Source: Hippophae tibetana | Taxonomy: Eukaryota; Streptophyta; Magnoliopsida; Rosales; Elaeagnaceae | NCBI GenBank assembly: GCA_037013495.1 | Contig: CM072803.1 | Location: forward strand, 56,185,627 to 56,249,626 | Direction of reading: 5' to 3' | DNA length: 64,000 nucleotides | Part shown: one piece after another, positions 42,900 to 54,819 of the stretch | Layout: each line of letters begins with the position of its first letter | Numbering within the stretch: position 1 is the stretch's first letter | Made by a program: the position numbers and the translations under genes | The notes under the pieces: model-generated | Databases searched by the model: none | Seen by the model: the letters and a program-made list of their open reading frames with translations, nothing else | What the model was told of the DNA's origin: nothing

Positions 42900-44510
42900 A
42901 ACTATGTTCGACTAATGAAAATGATGATTTCTTTTATAAAACAAGAAATCTCTATTTACAATAGTAAAAAATAACTATTCACCCCTACTTTAATAGTATT
43001 CCCTAACTTTTTGCTTTGGGTATTTCAATTTAAGTCTTTCATTTCCTTAACATGATCTGATGACTAAAGATGTGGGTTTTACATCTTTATTCACTTTTTT
43101 TTCATTTTCTACTAATATTCATTTTGATGATGTAAATGATGGCATATCTTCATCTTCTCTATCTCTAATGTAGTATATACATTTGTGTTCCTCGGTGGTT
43201 TTCTTAGTATAAAAACAAAACATCTTTCTTGTTTATTGACAAATTTTTAAATTATTATTTTTAGAATTTGTTTCAAACTTATTGATTTTCTCACCATCTT
43301 CTTCATTGAAGGCTATATTTCTTTAGGAAGTGACTATAGTTTTACTAATCAAGTAATTTAATTTGAATTCATAAGAATTGTCAATTTTTCTAAATTTGTG
43401 ATAAATTTGACTTATATCTGTCCTCTTAGAATACAGAGTTCATCTGTATTGAATTATTTTTTTAGAAATGTCCTTGGTTTTGGGACTTCTCTTTAATGTT
43501 ATAAATCCCTAATTTGATAAAATGTTATAGACTAATACATATTTCTTAATTATTGTTCCAAAGAATTGAAAAATCTGAGATAGACAGGTTTGTCACCTTC
43601 TAATCTTCTACCTAAAATATTTAATAGTCTTTTTAAAATTTTAAGGAAAATAATTTAACTCATTTAAGTGAACTCTTGGATATAGTTTTTCAATTGATCT
43701 TGCAAGGAAAGCTTCATAAACAAAAAATTAATCTTTTCCTTCAAAAATGTTCTTGAGTAGATTTTCTAGCTAAGTTATAGAGATTTAACTATTGTAGTTT
43801 ACTTAAATTCTTATATTGGTCTTTTTATCTTCAATGGCCAATGTATTCCTTGAGAATGTTTCCTTGAATAGTATGATAGTTGTAATACAGTTGTTGTATC
43901 TATGGGAGGTTTTTCTATGAATAGTACATGTGATCATACTATCTTTCCTAGGATCTTCAACCAACATGGTGACGATGGTTATTATTATAACTCTATAGAG
44001 TAATTTTTAACTATATCTTATGGAGTTAATAATTTTGGCACTCAATTATTGGCATAACTACCTTCAACTCGTATTCTATTAGTGAAATCTTTATGAGTTA
44101 TTCCACCAAATCCGATGATAGCTTTACTTGTTTTAGGATAATTGTTGTAAATTCCTAGTTTTAGATCATTATAGACCACATAAGTCTTCTTTTGGTCTTA
44201 TTTTTCATCTTTTTTGGCCCAACCAAGCTTTTCCTTTTTTCCTTTTTGTAAGTGTTACTTTCTTTTGGAATATCATATTCTTCCTTCTCATCTTGAATTT
44301 TATCTTTAGAAGTTTTACCCTAGAATGAATCTCTGTTGTGAATTCTTCTTTAGAGTTTTTGGACTCTAATGCTAGTTTTGAACTATTAAGTTCTTCCTAT
44401 TTAATTCCCGCCTCTAAAGGAGATTTCTCTAGGTATAAAATCTCGAGTTGTTCCTAAAGGATTCTCATCTTCTTTTCCTTTATGTTGATCTTGATATCAA
44501 GATGTTCCAT
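42900..44510 (-). pseudogene. Pararetrovirus fossil 2: transactivator/viroplasmin region
   Basis: On the minus strand about 44195-44080 encodes a viroplasmin (Cauli_VI / RNase H1 N-terminal-type) motif: TYVVYNDLKLGIYNNY, SKAIIGFGG and THKDF, matching the W/YVVF.G..PGIY..W....K...GF.G...K.F pattern. In living viruses this protein makes inclusion bodies and allows translation of later ORFs on the polycistronic RNA. An upstream lysine/glutamate-rich segment fits the N-terminal part. It is broken. Confidence 0.7.
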
Positions 44511-44519
44511 TCTTCAAAG

Positions 44520-45900
44520 ACAAAAAATAGTTAAAGGTACTAATTCTCTTGTAAGGGTATCTGTTAAGCTATTCTTATTTCTTATAAGATGTTCAACATC
44601 AAAATTATGACAATGAATCTAAAACTTATTACATAAATTGTAAATTTCTTAACATTTTTTTGACAACTAAGTGTTCTTTTTCATTATTATGATAATTTAA
44701 TTATGGATAAAGGAAAGATCCTGATGTGTATCTACAAAGATATTCATCTTTGTCATCTATGTTTGTGTTTAAATTGCTCCTCAATATTCATGTGAAGCAT
44801 CTGTTTCAATTATCATTTTATCATTTGGACCTAAATGATATAAAGTTGGTAAATTTTTTACCTATGCTTTACCTTATCCATGTATAAAGTATTTTGTTTT
44901 GTCCATTTTCAAACATGATATTTTTTCAATTTTGTTTGTGAAGTTTTTCGTATTTCTGCAACTTTCTTGATATATGTTTGAGTATATGCTAAACATTCTA
45001 AGAATCTTTGTAATTGATTTTTTTCTTCTAATTCATTAGGAAATCCTTGAATGATATTTAATAGAAAGACGATAAATTATGTTTTTCATCTTCAATTTCT
45101 AACCCTAAATACTTAATTTCTTGCTAAACAGTAACTACTTTCTTCTCATAAAGTACAATGACTTTTTTCTTGCATTCTTGTAGTAAAACAATAATATCCA
45201 AATAAGTTTATTTAATTCACTACTAAAAACCAAAATATCATCTATGTAAACACATCAAATACTTTATAATTTCTTAAAGATGTTGTCCATATGCTTTTAA
45301 AAAGATGTCTAAAGCTTATTTTAATCCGAATGGAACAATAGTCCATTAAAATTATCCTTGGGGGCAACTAAATTCCATTAGTTTTTGAGATTCATCATCC
45401 AATTTTATTTTTCAAAATTCACTTTTATAATAAAAACTTAAGAAGTATTTCTTACTTTTTATTAATGATAATAATTATTCTTTCTATGGAATAAATTATA
45501 TATAGTTAATGTTTTCTTTATTCAATACTTTGAAGTTTATTACCATTCTCTTTTCTTCCTCTTCTTTTTTGACTAAGATTGTTGAACTAGAGTGAGGTGA
45601 ATTACTTGGTATAATTACTTTTAGTTTCAAAAGTTCTTGGATTTTTTTTTCAAACTCAATATTGTCTTCAAGAGTATTAAATCTTGGTTTTTAGTATAAT
45701 GACTTTATTAGTGTCTCTAAGTTTTATGTTATTAATTATTTTAGTTTTATTTACTTTTGAATCTTAAGGACTTTTTTTAACCGACTATTTTTAATAATTT
45801 TCTATTCCTATTAAGGTTTTATCTTCCTCGATTTCATTAAGAAAAATGTTTTGTTACTCATCTATGTTTGATGAATTTTTTTTGTAAATAAGATTTTTGT
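44520..45900 (-). pseudogene. Pararetrovirus fossil 2: reverse transcriptase and RNase H region
   Basis: On the minus strand the catalytic YIDDILVF block lies at about 45255-45230. It is preceded by RMVINFK and FSCPQG-like blocks and followed by an RNase H part with an ETDAS block (about 44810) and a D-x-x-H-L-I-R/T-D segment (about 44560). The order and the V-Y-I-D-D-I-L-V-F form are those of Caulimoviridae polymerases. It is broken. Confidence 0.85.
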
Positions 45901-46350
45901 TTCTACTTTATGTCTATCTCATCACGTTTTTTTTTTGCTTTTAATGTTATTGCATAAAAGTTGGTTTTGATACAGTCAAAGCTTCTCTTACTTTTGAAAC
46001 ATAAATGGTTTCACCATCTAGTATTTTTAGACTTATTTTGTCTAAATATTGATATAAGTTTAAAAAATTATTTTCTATTAATAAAACAACTCTTATTTAT
46101 TGTTGATATATGATAGGAATATGAAATTCCTCTACTCCTATTATTATGTCTATATAATTTAAGAATTTATTAAGATTTATTGTAGTATTTCCAGTAATTT
46201 TTGCAATTAAATCTTTTGGTGCTTATTTTCATAGTTCTTCAGGGAGTACATATTTACTAGCTATGCATACACTAGTTCATGTATCTACATATGCATGTAA
46301 ATGATAACTTGTAAAATCCTACTTTAATATAACTAATGTTTGGATTAGTA
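45900..46350 (-). pseudogene. Pararetrovirus fossil 2: aspartic protease region
   Basis: It aligns with fossil 1 at 36113-36470 on the same strand (shared AAATCTTTTGGTGCTT, GTACATATTTACT and TATGCATGTA segments). It encodes the retropepsin-like domain upstream of reverse transcriptase. It is broken. Confidence 0.75.
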
Positions 46351-46499
46351 TTACTATACAAATCATTCAACTTTCAATGAAGAATATTCATATTCTAAAT
46401 CTGTCATTTCTTCCTCAATTTCTTATAATAGATAAATATTATAAGTGTTATCTATATCTCATTCCTTTATTAGTTCTAATTCCATCTTAAAAGCTTTTT

Positions 46500-48174
46500 C
46501 TAAGATTTTTGCTTTCTATGAAATTTCATTTTAAATTCTTTTTTATATTGAAGACTGTTAGGAAATTCATGAGCATAATGTCTTTCCTCATTGTAGATCT
46601 AACATCTGCATTTTGTTTCCCTTGATACACAATCATTTTTATTTTATGGTGGTTTATTTCTTTTTCTTCTAAAATATATTTTTCTATAAAATTCTTTCTT
46701 TTGTCCTCTCCTTTACTTTTGAAAGTTTTGTCTCTAAATTTATATCTTTTGAATGTTTTGTATTTTTTGTATTTTTTATACTTTTATTTATAACATTTTA
46801 AGTTACATGCATATTTTTCTAGCATTTGAAAATCTCTTATATCACAACAAATTTTATGATTTTTTTTTTATATTTAGATATTTTTTCACATTTAATGACT
46901 ATTCAATTTTTAAAAGTTGTTATTTTTCCATGGTATAGTTTCCATATTTATTTTATTCTATCATTTTGTTATATTTTATGTAATATTCGAGGTAATTTTT
47001 GAAAAAATATTTCCTAACAAGTTGTTTTGCATTAAAGATGGTAAGCTGTGATAATAGATTTCATATTCATAAATAAAGAAACCTATATAACACATGTCGC
47101 TAGATTAAGTGATATATCTACCTTTGTCTTCTCCAATAAATTTCTTGTATATTTCATTTACTATAATACCTAATTACTACCTACCTATGGGAATATTCCC
47201 ATACATTTGTAAATTTTGTTGTTCGATTAAATGTTTAACCCAAAATGTTATCATTTTATGTTATTTTGTGAGCTACTAAGATTCTATCAGTAGAAAGGTT
47301 TGATTGTGTGGTTATAGGAGTTTGTATGATTACACTCATATCACTAGACTATTCATCTAAGGCTTTTTTTTTCTATCTCGTATACAATCTAAATCTAAAA
47401 TATCATATGTATAATTTTCTTGAAGTTTGAATTATAATGGGAGACTACTTCTTATTCTCTAATGTAATCATTCTTCTATTTTAGGTTGTTATTTTCTTCT
47501 ATAAGGAAGGTCGGTTCATCTGGCCTTTGCCTATTTTTTCTTTATTATATGAGTCAAATGTTTCTTTTTGATGAAAAACTGGTAATGAAATATGTTTCAT
47601 ATAATATTTTGAGAATATATTTCCTGGTTCACAATTAGTTTCAGTGACTATTGTCATATCATCTTCATCTTTATTCGTACAAGGTTTTTTTTTATCATAA
47701 TGTCTTCATAGTTCTTCATCTGTTAGGGTTAACTGACTAACTAATTTCTCTTTGTCCCTATTCTCAAGGTCCATAAATTATTCTTCTAATTATTTTCTAT
47801 ATTTCATTAAACTAAGATTATAACATCTTCTTTAGATTTGGGTGTTTACTCATTTTTCTTTTCTCATTCCTAGGTATCAATACATATGATCTTATAAGTG
47901 GTTCTTCCTTTAATCTTACAAATAGATCAAACTTGTAACCTATAATTTAATTGTATCTAGATATGTTATTTACATCCCTTCTTAATTTTAATAATTTCTA
48001 ATGTATGTTTTGTTGTAATTTCTTATCATAACCATATTCTCTTATTTCTTTTAAAAGTAATTTTTGTGTTTCATTTATGTCTTGTAAAGACTTTATGTTT
48101 GATTCTTGTGTTATATCTATTTCCTCTATTAAAAGAATTAAAGCTTTCATTATTGCTATATGGTTTTTTGATAT
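46500..48174 (-). pseudogene. Pararetrovirus fossil 2: coat protein region (part below the CACTA insertion)
   Basis: It aligns with fossil 1 at 38573-39990 in the same orientation and, inverted, with fossil 3 at 62640-64000. A cysteine/lysine-rich part lies at about 46680-46930. The short remainder of this region continues above the CACTA insertion at 49661-49755. It is broken. Confidence 0.65.
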
Positions 48175-48434
48175 CACTACTACAAAATGGATTATTAAAG
48201 TCGATTCGGTGAACCGACTTTAAATTGACTGACTTAAAATTTAAAGTTGGTTCATGCATTGAAACGACATTACGTGTATTGATTTTTTTAATTCTCATTT
48301 TTCACTCTACTAACCTATATTCAATATAGCATAAAAAAACCAAAATATAAATAATAATACAACTAATTGAAAATTTAAATATAATTAATTACCTGATAAT
48401 TAAATTTATTACAAAAGCAAATAATGTATATACA

Positions 48435-48471
<37 letters not shown>

Positions 48472-49657
48472 ACTTAAATTACAAATAAAATAATTTCGTC
48501 AAAGTATAATTGGATTGTGCGAGCAAGCTTGGTTGGCTTAGAATCACCAACATAGTGACAAGAAAACTGGGTAAAAAATAGCTGGTCCATATAACAATTC
48601 ATTCCCCTACATACATGAGCACGTAAACATTCATTAAACAAGTAGTCTAAACTTTAGAGACATATGAATGGAGAAATTAAATCATTATAAATATGACCAT
48701 GGTATTTTCTTATGTTATTCAAGATTATATTCTTCTCCTGATGTTTGAACAAAGTGTTCTATCCATTCTTCTTGTAAATCATCAAAAATAGATTACTACA
48801 ACGACATCTGAGTGATATAATAATAACCTTATCCCTTTGAACTCATATTATCACTTTATTAATCTTGTGTCTACAAATACAAAGCTATCTGGAATCTCTG
48901 TTCGTATTTTTAATGCTATAATAAGCTCTAAATATGAAGTCAGGTGTAACTCCTATTTTGTTACTTGGCTTGTATGAGTTTTGGTGCCCAATAACTCCTA
49001 CAATTCAAATCAAATTGCATGTATGTACGTACATGTACGCTACACACGTGGATAGTGTCGGTTCAACACATCAACCGACGCTACGTCCTACGTGTATTTT
49101 TTATTTAAAAAATGCAGTTTAAAATTGAAAAATTTTTTAGGTCAATTATTATTTTATTTGAACTCTTTAAAATTTAATTTGGATATATATATATATAGTA
49201 TAAAAAAGAAAAAATAATATCCAAACAAATACACAAAATTAAATAAAGATGTACATGTATGTACGTACATAAAATTAAATATCCAAAAAAATACACAAAA
49301 TTATATAATTTTAAAAACCAATTGTCTAAAAAAAGAAAAAATTATACTATATATATATATATATCAATCTAAATTAAATTTTAAAAAGTCAAAAAAAATA
49401 ATTGACCTAAAAAAACATTGGACTATATAATTTTAATTTTAAACTGCAATTTTTAATTAAAGAAATACATGTAGGATGTAGCATCAGTTGACGTGGTAAA
49501 CCGACGCCATCCACATGTGTAACGTTGGTTCACCACATAAACCGATGCTATGTGTAGCATCGATTTTACACCAAACTGACTTTAAATTCATTATAAGTTG
49601 GTTTTTTCCAAAAATCAACTTTACATATCGACTTAAATACCGCTTTTTATAGTAGTG
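48175..49657 (-). mobile_element. Non-autonomous CACTA element with internal foldback, inserted in pararetrovirus fossil 2
   Basis: 1483 bp, ends CACTACTACAAAATGG and (inverted) CACTACTATAAAAAGCGG, flanked by the 3-bp duplication TAT (48172-48174 and 49658-49660). Its left end matches the 3' end of CACTA 2 (19364 onward, including ATAATTTCGTCAAAG..TTGGCTTAGAATCACC) and its right end matches the 5' end of CACTA 1 (TAAGTCGATATGTAAAG). It is therefore a deletion derivative of the same family in minus orientation. No coding capacity. A TA microsatellite lies at 48439-48469. The centre holds long inverted arms (49041-49210 and 49345-49521). Confidence 0.92.
49041..49521. repeat. Long foldback (inverted repeat) inside the non-autonomous CACTA
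   Basis: Left arm about 49041-49210 and right arm about 49345-49521 are imperfect inverted copies. They pair ACGTGGATAGTGTCGGTT with the inverted AACCGACGCCATCCAC, GTCCTACGTGTATTT with AAATACATGTAGGA, TGCAGTTTAAAATT with AATTTTAAACTGCA, and TTTTTTAGGTCAATTATT with AATAATTGACCTAAAAA. The loop is about 135 bp. A transcript would form a hairpin of roughly 170 bp. Confidence 0.85.
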
Positions 49658-49757
49658 TATGCTTGTTAAGCTTCCCTTAAAATCTAATCCTATATCTTAT
49701 AGTTTATTTTTGAATATTACTGGAATAATAGTGGTATTATTTTCTTCTTAATATTAC

Positions 49758-50816
49758 ATCATGAACTAAATACTATGCATGTTATTTAATCAAGACAAAC
49801 AATTAAACAATTCTCTCAAATCTATTTAATTGCCTCTATAGAAAAATTGTTGGCCAAATAATTAATAGCATACAAATCATACTAATTAATATAATTAAAT
49901 TGAAATTATAATTGGGTTAAAATATTAGATCATCACATGGTGAAAATTGGGTTCATAAGATCCCTAAATTAATAAATTAAATACATATAATTATGTTCAT
50001 AAAGCTCATATTTTTTATTAAGAAGACAAAAAATGATAAAAAAAGAGTAGTAGAAGAAATACAATCAATCTCTTCAATTGTAGTATTAATTTCTTCTTGA
50101 ATCTCCACCCAAATTTTGTCCTATCTTGAATTTTTCTCTCTTTTTAGCTCTAAAAAATTGACCAAAATTATACTAATGAAGTCATTAGGGGCTTACATAT
50201 TGCTCAGGTGATATCTGGATAGTCATATCAGCTTCAGATCATGGGATACGATCAAAACAAGAAAAATTGACAACTCCAACCAATCACAACGTGACACATG
50301 GCATCAAAAAATTAATTGGATGAATCAGAGAGCAATGCATGGTAAGAGAGACCATTCAGATTCAACGCTTACTGAGTCAGCAACATGCAACACGACGTGA
50401 TTCGTGGAAACGGATGGCATCACATATCGGCCGAACATGCAGAGTAATGGAGTTGCAACACATGGTATAATGTGTTGACCAATCTCTAACTCGGATTCAA
50501 TATCGTGCTAACACGTGGCACTTGTTTCATCCTTCTTACACACGGTATGACGTGATTCACTCTCTGTGCTGATGTAGTGTCTGTGTGACTTGCTCAGTCA
50601 GTTCCTCTACTTACGTGGCAGGCCACGCGGTAGCTTCTGATTGGTCCAACGTTAAAAATTCATAAAACTCCCAAAATATTCAAAAAAATTATATTTTTAC
50701 CCCTTTTCACTAAAAAGTTTATATTTTAATATTTTTGGCCATAACAAACACTATTTATTGAATAAAACTAGTAAATATTAAGTAAAAAAGTGTGCTAATG
50801 ACTATTTGAGTCATCA
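49758..50816 (-). repeat. Partial 3' LTR of gypsy copy C
   Basis: On the minus strand it opens TGATGACTCAAATAGTCATT at 50816, preceded by TTTGGGGGTG. It aligns with the complete LTR of copy D (57853-59349) but ends where pararetrovirus fossil 2 sequence starts (about 49757). Confidence 0.8.
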
Positions 50817-52399
50817 CACCCCCAAACTTAAATCTTTGCTTGTCCTCAAGTAAAGCCAAATATAACGAAATAAAATAACTTGGGTAGTATATTCATAAAT
50901 ATACTTCTATTAATAGATGCATATTTCACGAAAACTATCTCTCTCAAAAGTTGTACAATACTATGATAATGAGAATCACATATTCATCAATCAACATTCC
51001 ATCAATACATGGATATGCAAGGTTTTTGAAAAATTGATTTGTGTGTGTATGCTACACATGATATCATCCAATTCACTCATGAAATCAACCTATATGAGCA
51101 TTCTAATAAATTCAATCTTAGAAAAAGTCTCATAAATATATTTTTCACATCCCTCTTCACTAATATAAATATGCACTTAGCTAAAGATCAATAAGGACTT
51201 TACATGGTTGTAATGTAAGGCTTAGGTGGGGGTCGATAAATGAAGACATTTAGGCTCTTTCCAAACCTTAGCTTTTTTTTATCCTGCACTTTTTTTAAAA
51301 TGTAATTGAGCTTTAACTTAATATTTCAGTACACCCTCTTTTTTTATTCTTTTCATAACCTTGTATTCCACATCTCTCTTTTTTTCTCTCTCTCTCTCTT
51401 TGTAACTTCACAACACCTCAAACTTATTTTTAATTCTATTTTCTTTTTCTTTATAGGGATAATTGTGTTGTTAGTTTTTCTTATTCTTTTTTTTTCTTTT
51501 TTATAGGGTGCATTACCTTTCACCTTACTATATAGCATAAACCATGATTTCATTTTTTGTTCTTTTCATACAAGCTAAATATGCAAGGGTAAAAGGTAAT
51601 ACTTATTTGTTAGGAATTAAATGTGGCTTAAAGTTATGAATGGTTTTTTTAGCCTGAAATAGGTGACTAAAGATAATAACAATGGTTAGCTTGAAAAGCT
51701 CAATCGATCCAAATAAGGCCAATATCATTTCTCTTGCTAAATACTATTTAGCATTTCGCCTTAAGGGTTGATCAAATAGATTCTAAAACTTGGTAGATCT
51801 CATCGACTCGCATAACTCACTACAAATTTTCTCTCAATAAGCACATCAAAATCAATCATGAACATGTGCATAAAATTTGGAATCAATACAATCAAAACTA
51901 GCAAGCATATCACATGATTAGTGTAAATATCTTAACAAATATGTTACATTCCTTATCCTAGTCATGATAACCAATTTTTATCATTGAGTTCATATATTTC
52001 GTATCAAGTATGCATGCATTTATTTTCCATATATTTATCAATTTCTACCCAAATCATGACTAAAAACATCCTAAAACAAATTCATAAAACTTTAAAATGC
52101 ATAGTAGAAAAATATTAATGTAGAGAATGAAGTTCCCTCCCTCAAACTTAAATTACATATTGTCCGTAATATGCATATATAAATATGAAAAGATAAAAAA
52201 AACTCCCTTAATCTTGGCACAACACATCTGTCATTGAAATGCTCATTCTTGTTGCGCCATTACTCTCCACATTTATTCACTTACAAAACAAAAATAATGA
52301 AAATATAAGAAAGATAATGTTGGGTTACCTCCCAACCAGCGTCACGTTTAACGTCCTTGACTAGACAATCATATCAACTCCTAAGATACATCCTTTTAT

Positions 52400-52800
52400 G
52401 TCCATTTACTTTTGAGTTTTCTTGGAAACAGTTTGAGTCTGGATTTGTCCAATGATACCTTATGCTTTGGTTCACAAACATGATGCTCAATTCTCTTCTC
52501 ATGCCATTTTTTTAATCTTTTTTAACTTTTTGGCATTCTTATAAGCACTCTACCATAACTTATCCAATTTATGTATTTCCAACATCTTTTTCACCTCTCC
52601 ATTGGACTCTTTCACTTTCATACTTGATTGGGGATATGAGGGTAAAAATGTGGGGTCTAAATTTGGTGGCTCTTCAATGGAAGATTTGAGTTTAGATCCT
52701 ATCTCAAAATTTTCCATAAGCACCTTTGATTCATGCATGAGAGGCACATCCCCAAAAAATTTCATTCAATCCACTATGTGAACCTTTGATGTCATACTTT
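52400..52800 (-). pseudogene. Linker and integrase-tail-like segment of gypsy copy C
   Basis: On the minus strand 52765-52550 encodes MENFEIGSKLKSSIEEPPNL, SSMKVKESNGEVKKMLEIHK and LDKLW, matching copies A (13600-13790) and B (19100-19290). Below it come the NAKK-like and SRLKLFPGKL-like blocks down to about 52420. Confidence 0.7.
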
Positions 52801-52966
52801 CAAAGTTAAAAAATGTTAAGTTATTTTCTGGTGAGTTAATGTCCGTGTTCATAGCATCATGTGTAGTAGTCTTAAGTATGGGTGACTCAACATATTCTTT
52901 TAAGTTGTCCCCACAGTCAGTAACATTTATCCTTAAAAATTCATTAGCATTATCAATATCAAGGGG

Positions 52967-53530
52967 TTAAAATTCTTTAAAAACTTTAAATATTTCTTGT
53001 TCATCTTGCACTCTCATTGTAAGTTCACCTTTTGGAACATCAATGAGTGCTCTTCGAATTGCTAAGAATGGATGACCAAGTATGATAGGAGTTTCATGGT
53101 CCTCTTCCATTTCTAGCACAATGAAGTCTACAGGCAGGATGAATTTGTCAACTTTTACCAGAAAATCTTCTACCATACCCAAAGGCCTCTTAATTGATCT
53201 ATCTGCCATTTGTAATGTTATCGAAGTGGGTTTTGCTTTACCAACCCCCAATCTATTGAAGACCGATAATTGCATGAGGTTAATGCTAGAACCCAAGTCA
53301 CATAGTGCCTTGCCAAAACGGATGTTCCCGATAGTGCAAGGGATGTCAAAACTACCTGGAAATTTCAATTTTTGTGCTAGTTTTCTATCAAGGATGGAGT
53401 TACAACCTTCAGTCAAGGTTATTGTTTCATGATCTCCAAGCCTCATTTTCTTTGATATTATATCCTTCGTGAATTTGGTATAAGACGACATTTGTTCAAG
53501 TGCCTCTACAAATGGTATGTTTATGTGCAA
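52967..53530 (-). pseudogene. Gypsy copy C: aspartic protease region
   Basis: An open stretch of 187 residues on the minus strand. It runs INIPFVEALEQMSSYTKFTK, GDHETITL, the active-site-type block CDLGSSINLMQLSV, ITLQMADRSIKRPLGMVED, VDFIVLEMEEDHETPIILGH with PFLA, and RALIDVPKGELTMRVQDEQE. This is the retropepsin-like domain of Athila/Tat elements and the longest such reading in the family here. The element around it is broken, so it is not a functional unit. Confidence 0.9.
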
Positions 53531-53579
53531 TTTCTTGAAGACTTCTAGAAATTTTGAAAACTACTTATCTGACTTTTGC

Positions 53580-54368
53580 TCTTACAATCTTTGAGGGAAA
53601 TCAATAATGCGTTTGTAGAGATTGCTCTTTTTTGGCTGAATTATTTCCTTTCCATTAGTCTTTTTATCCACTAATTTCTCCTCATCCTTTTTAGTTTCTG
53701 GTTCCTCCTTATTCTTTTTAGTCTCATAGTCCTCCTTATCCTTTTGAGTCTTATTTTCCTGCTCTAAATTTTTATCACTCATTAAGGCTAATGATTTAAA
53801 ATGGTCCTCACCTTCTCTTCTTAGGTTTACAATTGTGTCACTTGGAAGGTTACCTTGAGGCCTTTGACTTATAGCCTCAGTAAGTTTCTCCATTTGGTTC
53901 TCTAAAGTTTGAATTGAAGCCTCTTGAGTTAACACTTTTGTATTTACTAATTGGAAGAAATATTTCATCATCCCTATTAAAGCATTTGTATTGTCCTCAG
54001 TAGATGGCTTCTCCTCTTTGGCTTGTGATTGTTGTGGTTATTAAAAACTAGGTGGTGGAAATGATTGATAATTGAATTGATTACCACCTTGATTGTTGTT
54101 ATTCCAAGAGAAATTTGGATGTTGTCTCCATCTTGGGTTATATGTGTTTGGATATGGATCATTGTTTTGGTTCACATTTCTCACATAGAAGACTGATTCA
54201 AGATTATTTGGACAATTATCAAACAAATAGGCTCCATCACAAAACACACACGACACTCTTAAATCTTGGATCTGGTTTATACTCGTTGGCGAGTTTTGAA
54301 CCATCAAAAGATTTCCCAAAGATAAAACTTCTGTTGTAAGTGCCACAATATCATTTACCCCATGCATT
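53580..54368 (-). pseudogene. Gypsy copy C: gag, C-terminal part
   Basis: On the minus strand 54368-54041 carries NDIVALTTEVLSLGNLL, the zinc-knuckle-like CVFCDGAYLFDNCP and an asparagine-rich NNNNQGGNQFNYQ linker. 53971-53582 carries QTLENQMEKLTEAISQRPQG followed by a strongly charged K/E/D tract. It matches copy A (12120-12930) and copy D (56940-57560). The capsid core upstream is not present in copy C. Broken. Confidence 0.8.
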
Positions 54369-54369
54369 A

Positions 54370-54575
54370 ACCTTATGCCATTATAAATATTTAAGAGATT
54401 GGGGGTTGGTAAAGCCAAACCCACTTCAGTAACATTACAAATGATAGATAGATCAATTAAGAGACCTTTGGGTGTTGTAGAAGATTATTTAGTAAAAGTA
54501 GACAAATTCATCTTTCCTATAAACTTTATTGTGTTAGACATGGAAGAGGACAGTGACATTCCTATCATACTTGCA
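54370..54575 (+). pseudogene. Opposite-strand gypsy protease fragment between copies C and D
   Basis: On the plus strand it encodes VGKAKPTSVTLQMIDRSIKR, then PLGVVEDYLVKVDKF and a DMEEDSDIPIIL segment, the middle of the protease region (compare copy C, minus, about 53060-53260). It is flanked on both sides by minus-strand members of the same family, so it is an inverted third fragment, or the trace of an inversion or template switch. Confidence 0.85.
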
Positions 54576-54819
54576 TTTGCATGGCGGCCACGTGGCTTGC
54601 CCAGTTAGCTCCCCTACTTGCATGGCAGGCCACATGGTAGCTCCTAATTGGTCCTATGTTAAAAATCCCATAAAAATTCCAAAAATTATATTTTTACCCC
54701 TTTTCACTAAAAACTTTATATTTTAATATTTTTTGCCATAAAAATACTATTTATTGAATAAAATAAGTAAATATTAAGTAAAAACGTGTGCTAATAAATC
54801 TACTTTCATAGAGTCATCA
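54576..54819 (-). repeat. Partial 3' LTR of gypsy copy D
   Basis: On the minus strand it opens TGATGACTCTATGAAAGTAG at 54819 after AAGTTTGGGGGTG, and matches the first about 240 bp of the 5' LTR before meeting the opposite-strand fragment. Confidence 0.8.

Larger units (their letters stand above)
42890..49755 (-). mobile_element. Endogenous pararetrovirus fossil 2 (Caulimoviridae), longest copy
   Basis: Minus strand. Parts from high to low coordinates: coat protein (about 46500-49755, split by a CACTA insertion at 48175-49657), aspartic protease (about 45900-46350), reverse transcriptase and RNase H (about 44520-45900), and a transactivator/viroplasmin ORF (about 42900-44510). A separate transactivator with the viroplasmin motif points to the caulimo-/soymo-/cavemo-/solendovirus side of the family and away from badnaviruses. 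It is old and broken very many times across all parts. Gypsy copy C begins at about 49760, so the movement-protein side is not present. Confidence 0.85.
49758..54368 (-). mobile_element. Ty3-gypsy element copy C (same family as A)
   Basis: Minus strand. Parts: gag (about 53580-54368), protease (52967-53530), linker and integrase-tail-like segment (about 52400-52800), 3' UTR (about 50817-52380) and a partial 3' LTR (about 49758-50816). Reverse transcriptase and RNase H are not seen. It contains no CACTA insertion, so it shows the original state of the site hit in copy B. Broken, but with fewer breaks than A; the protease part is the best preserved in the window. Confidence 0.85.
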
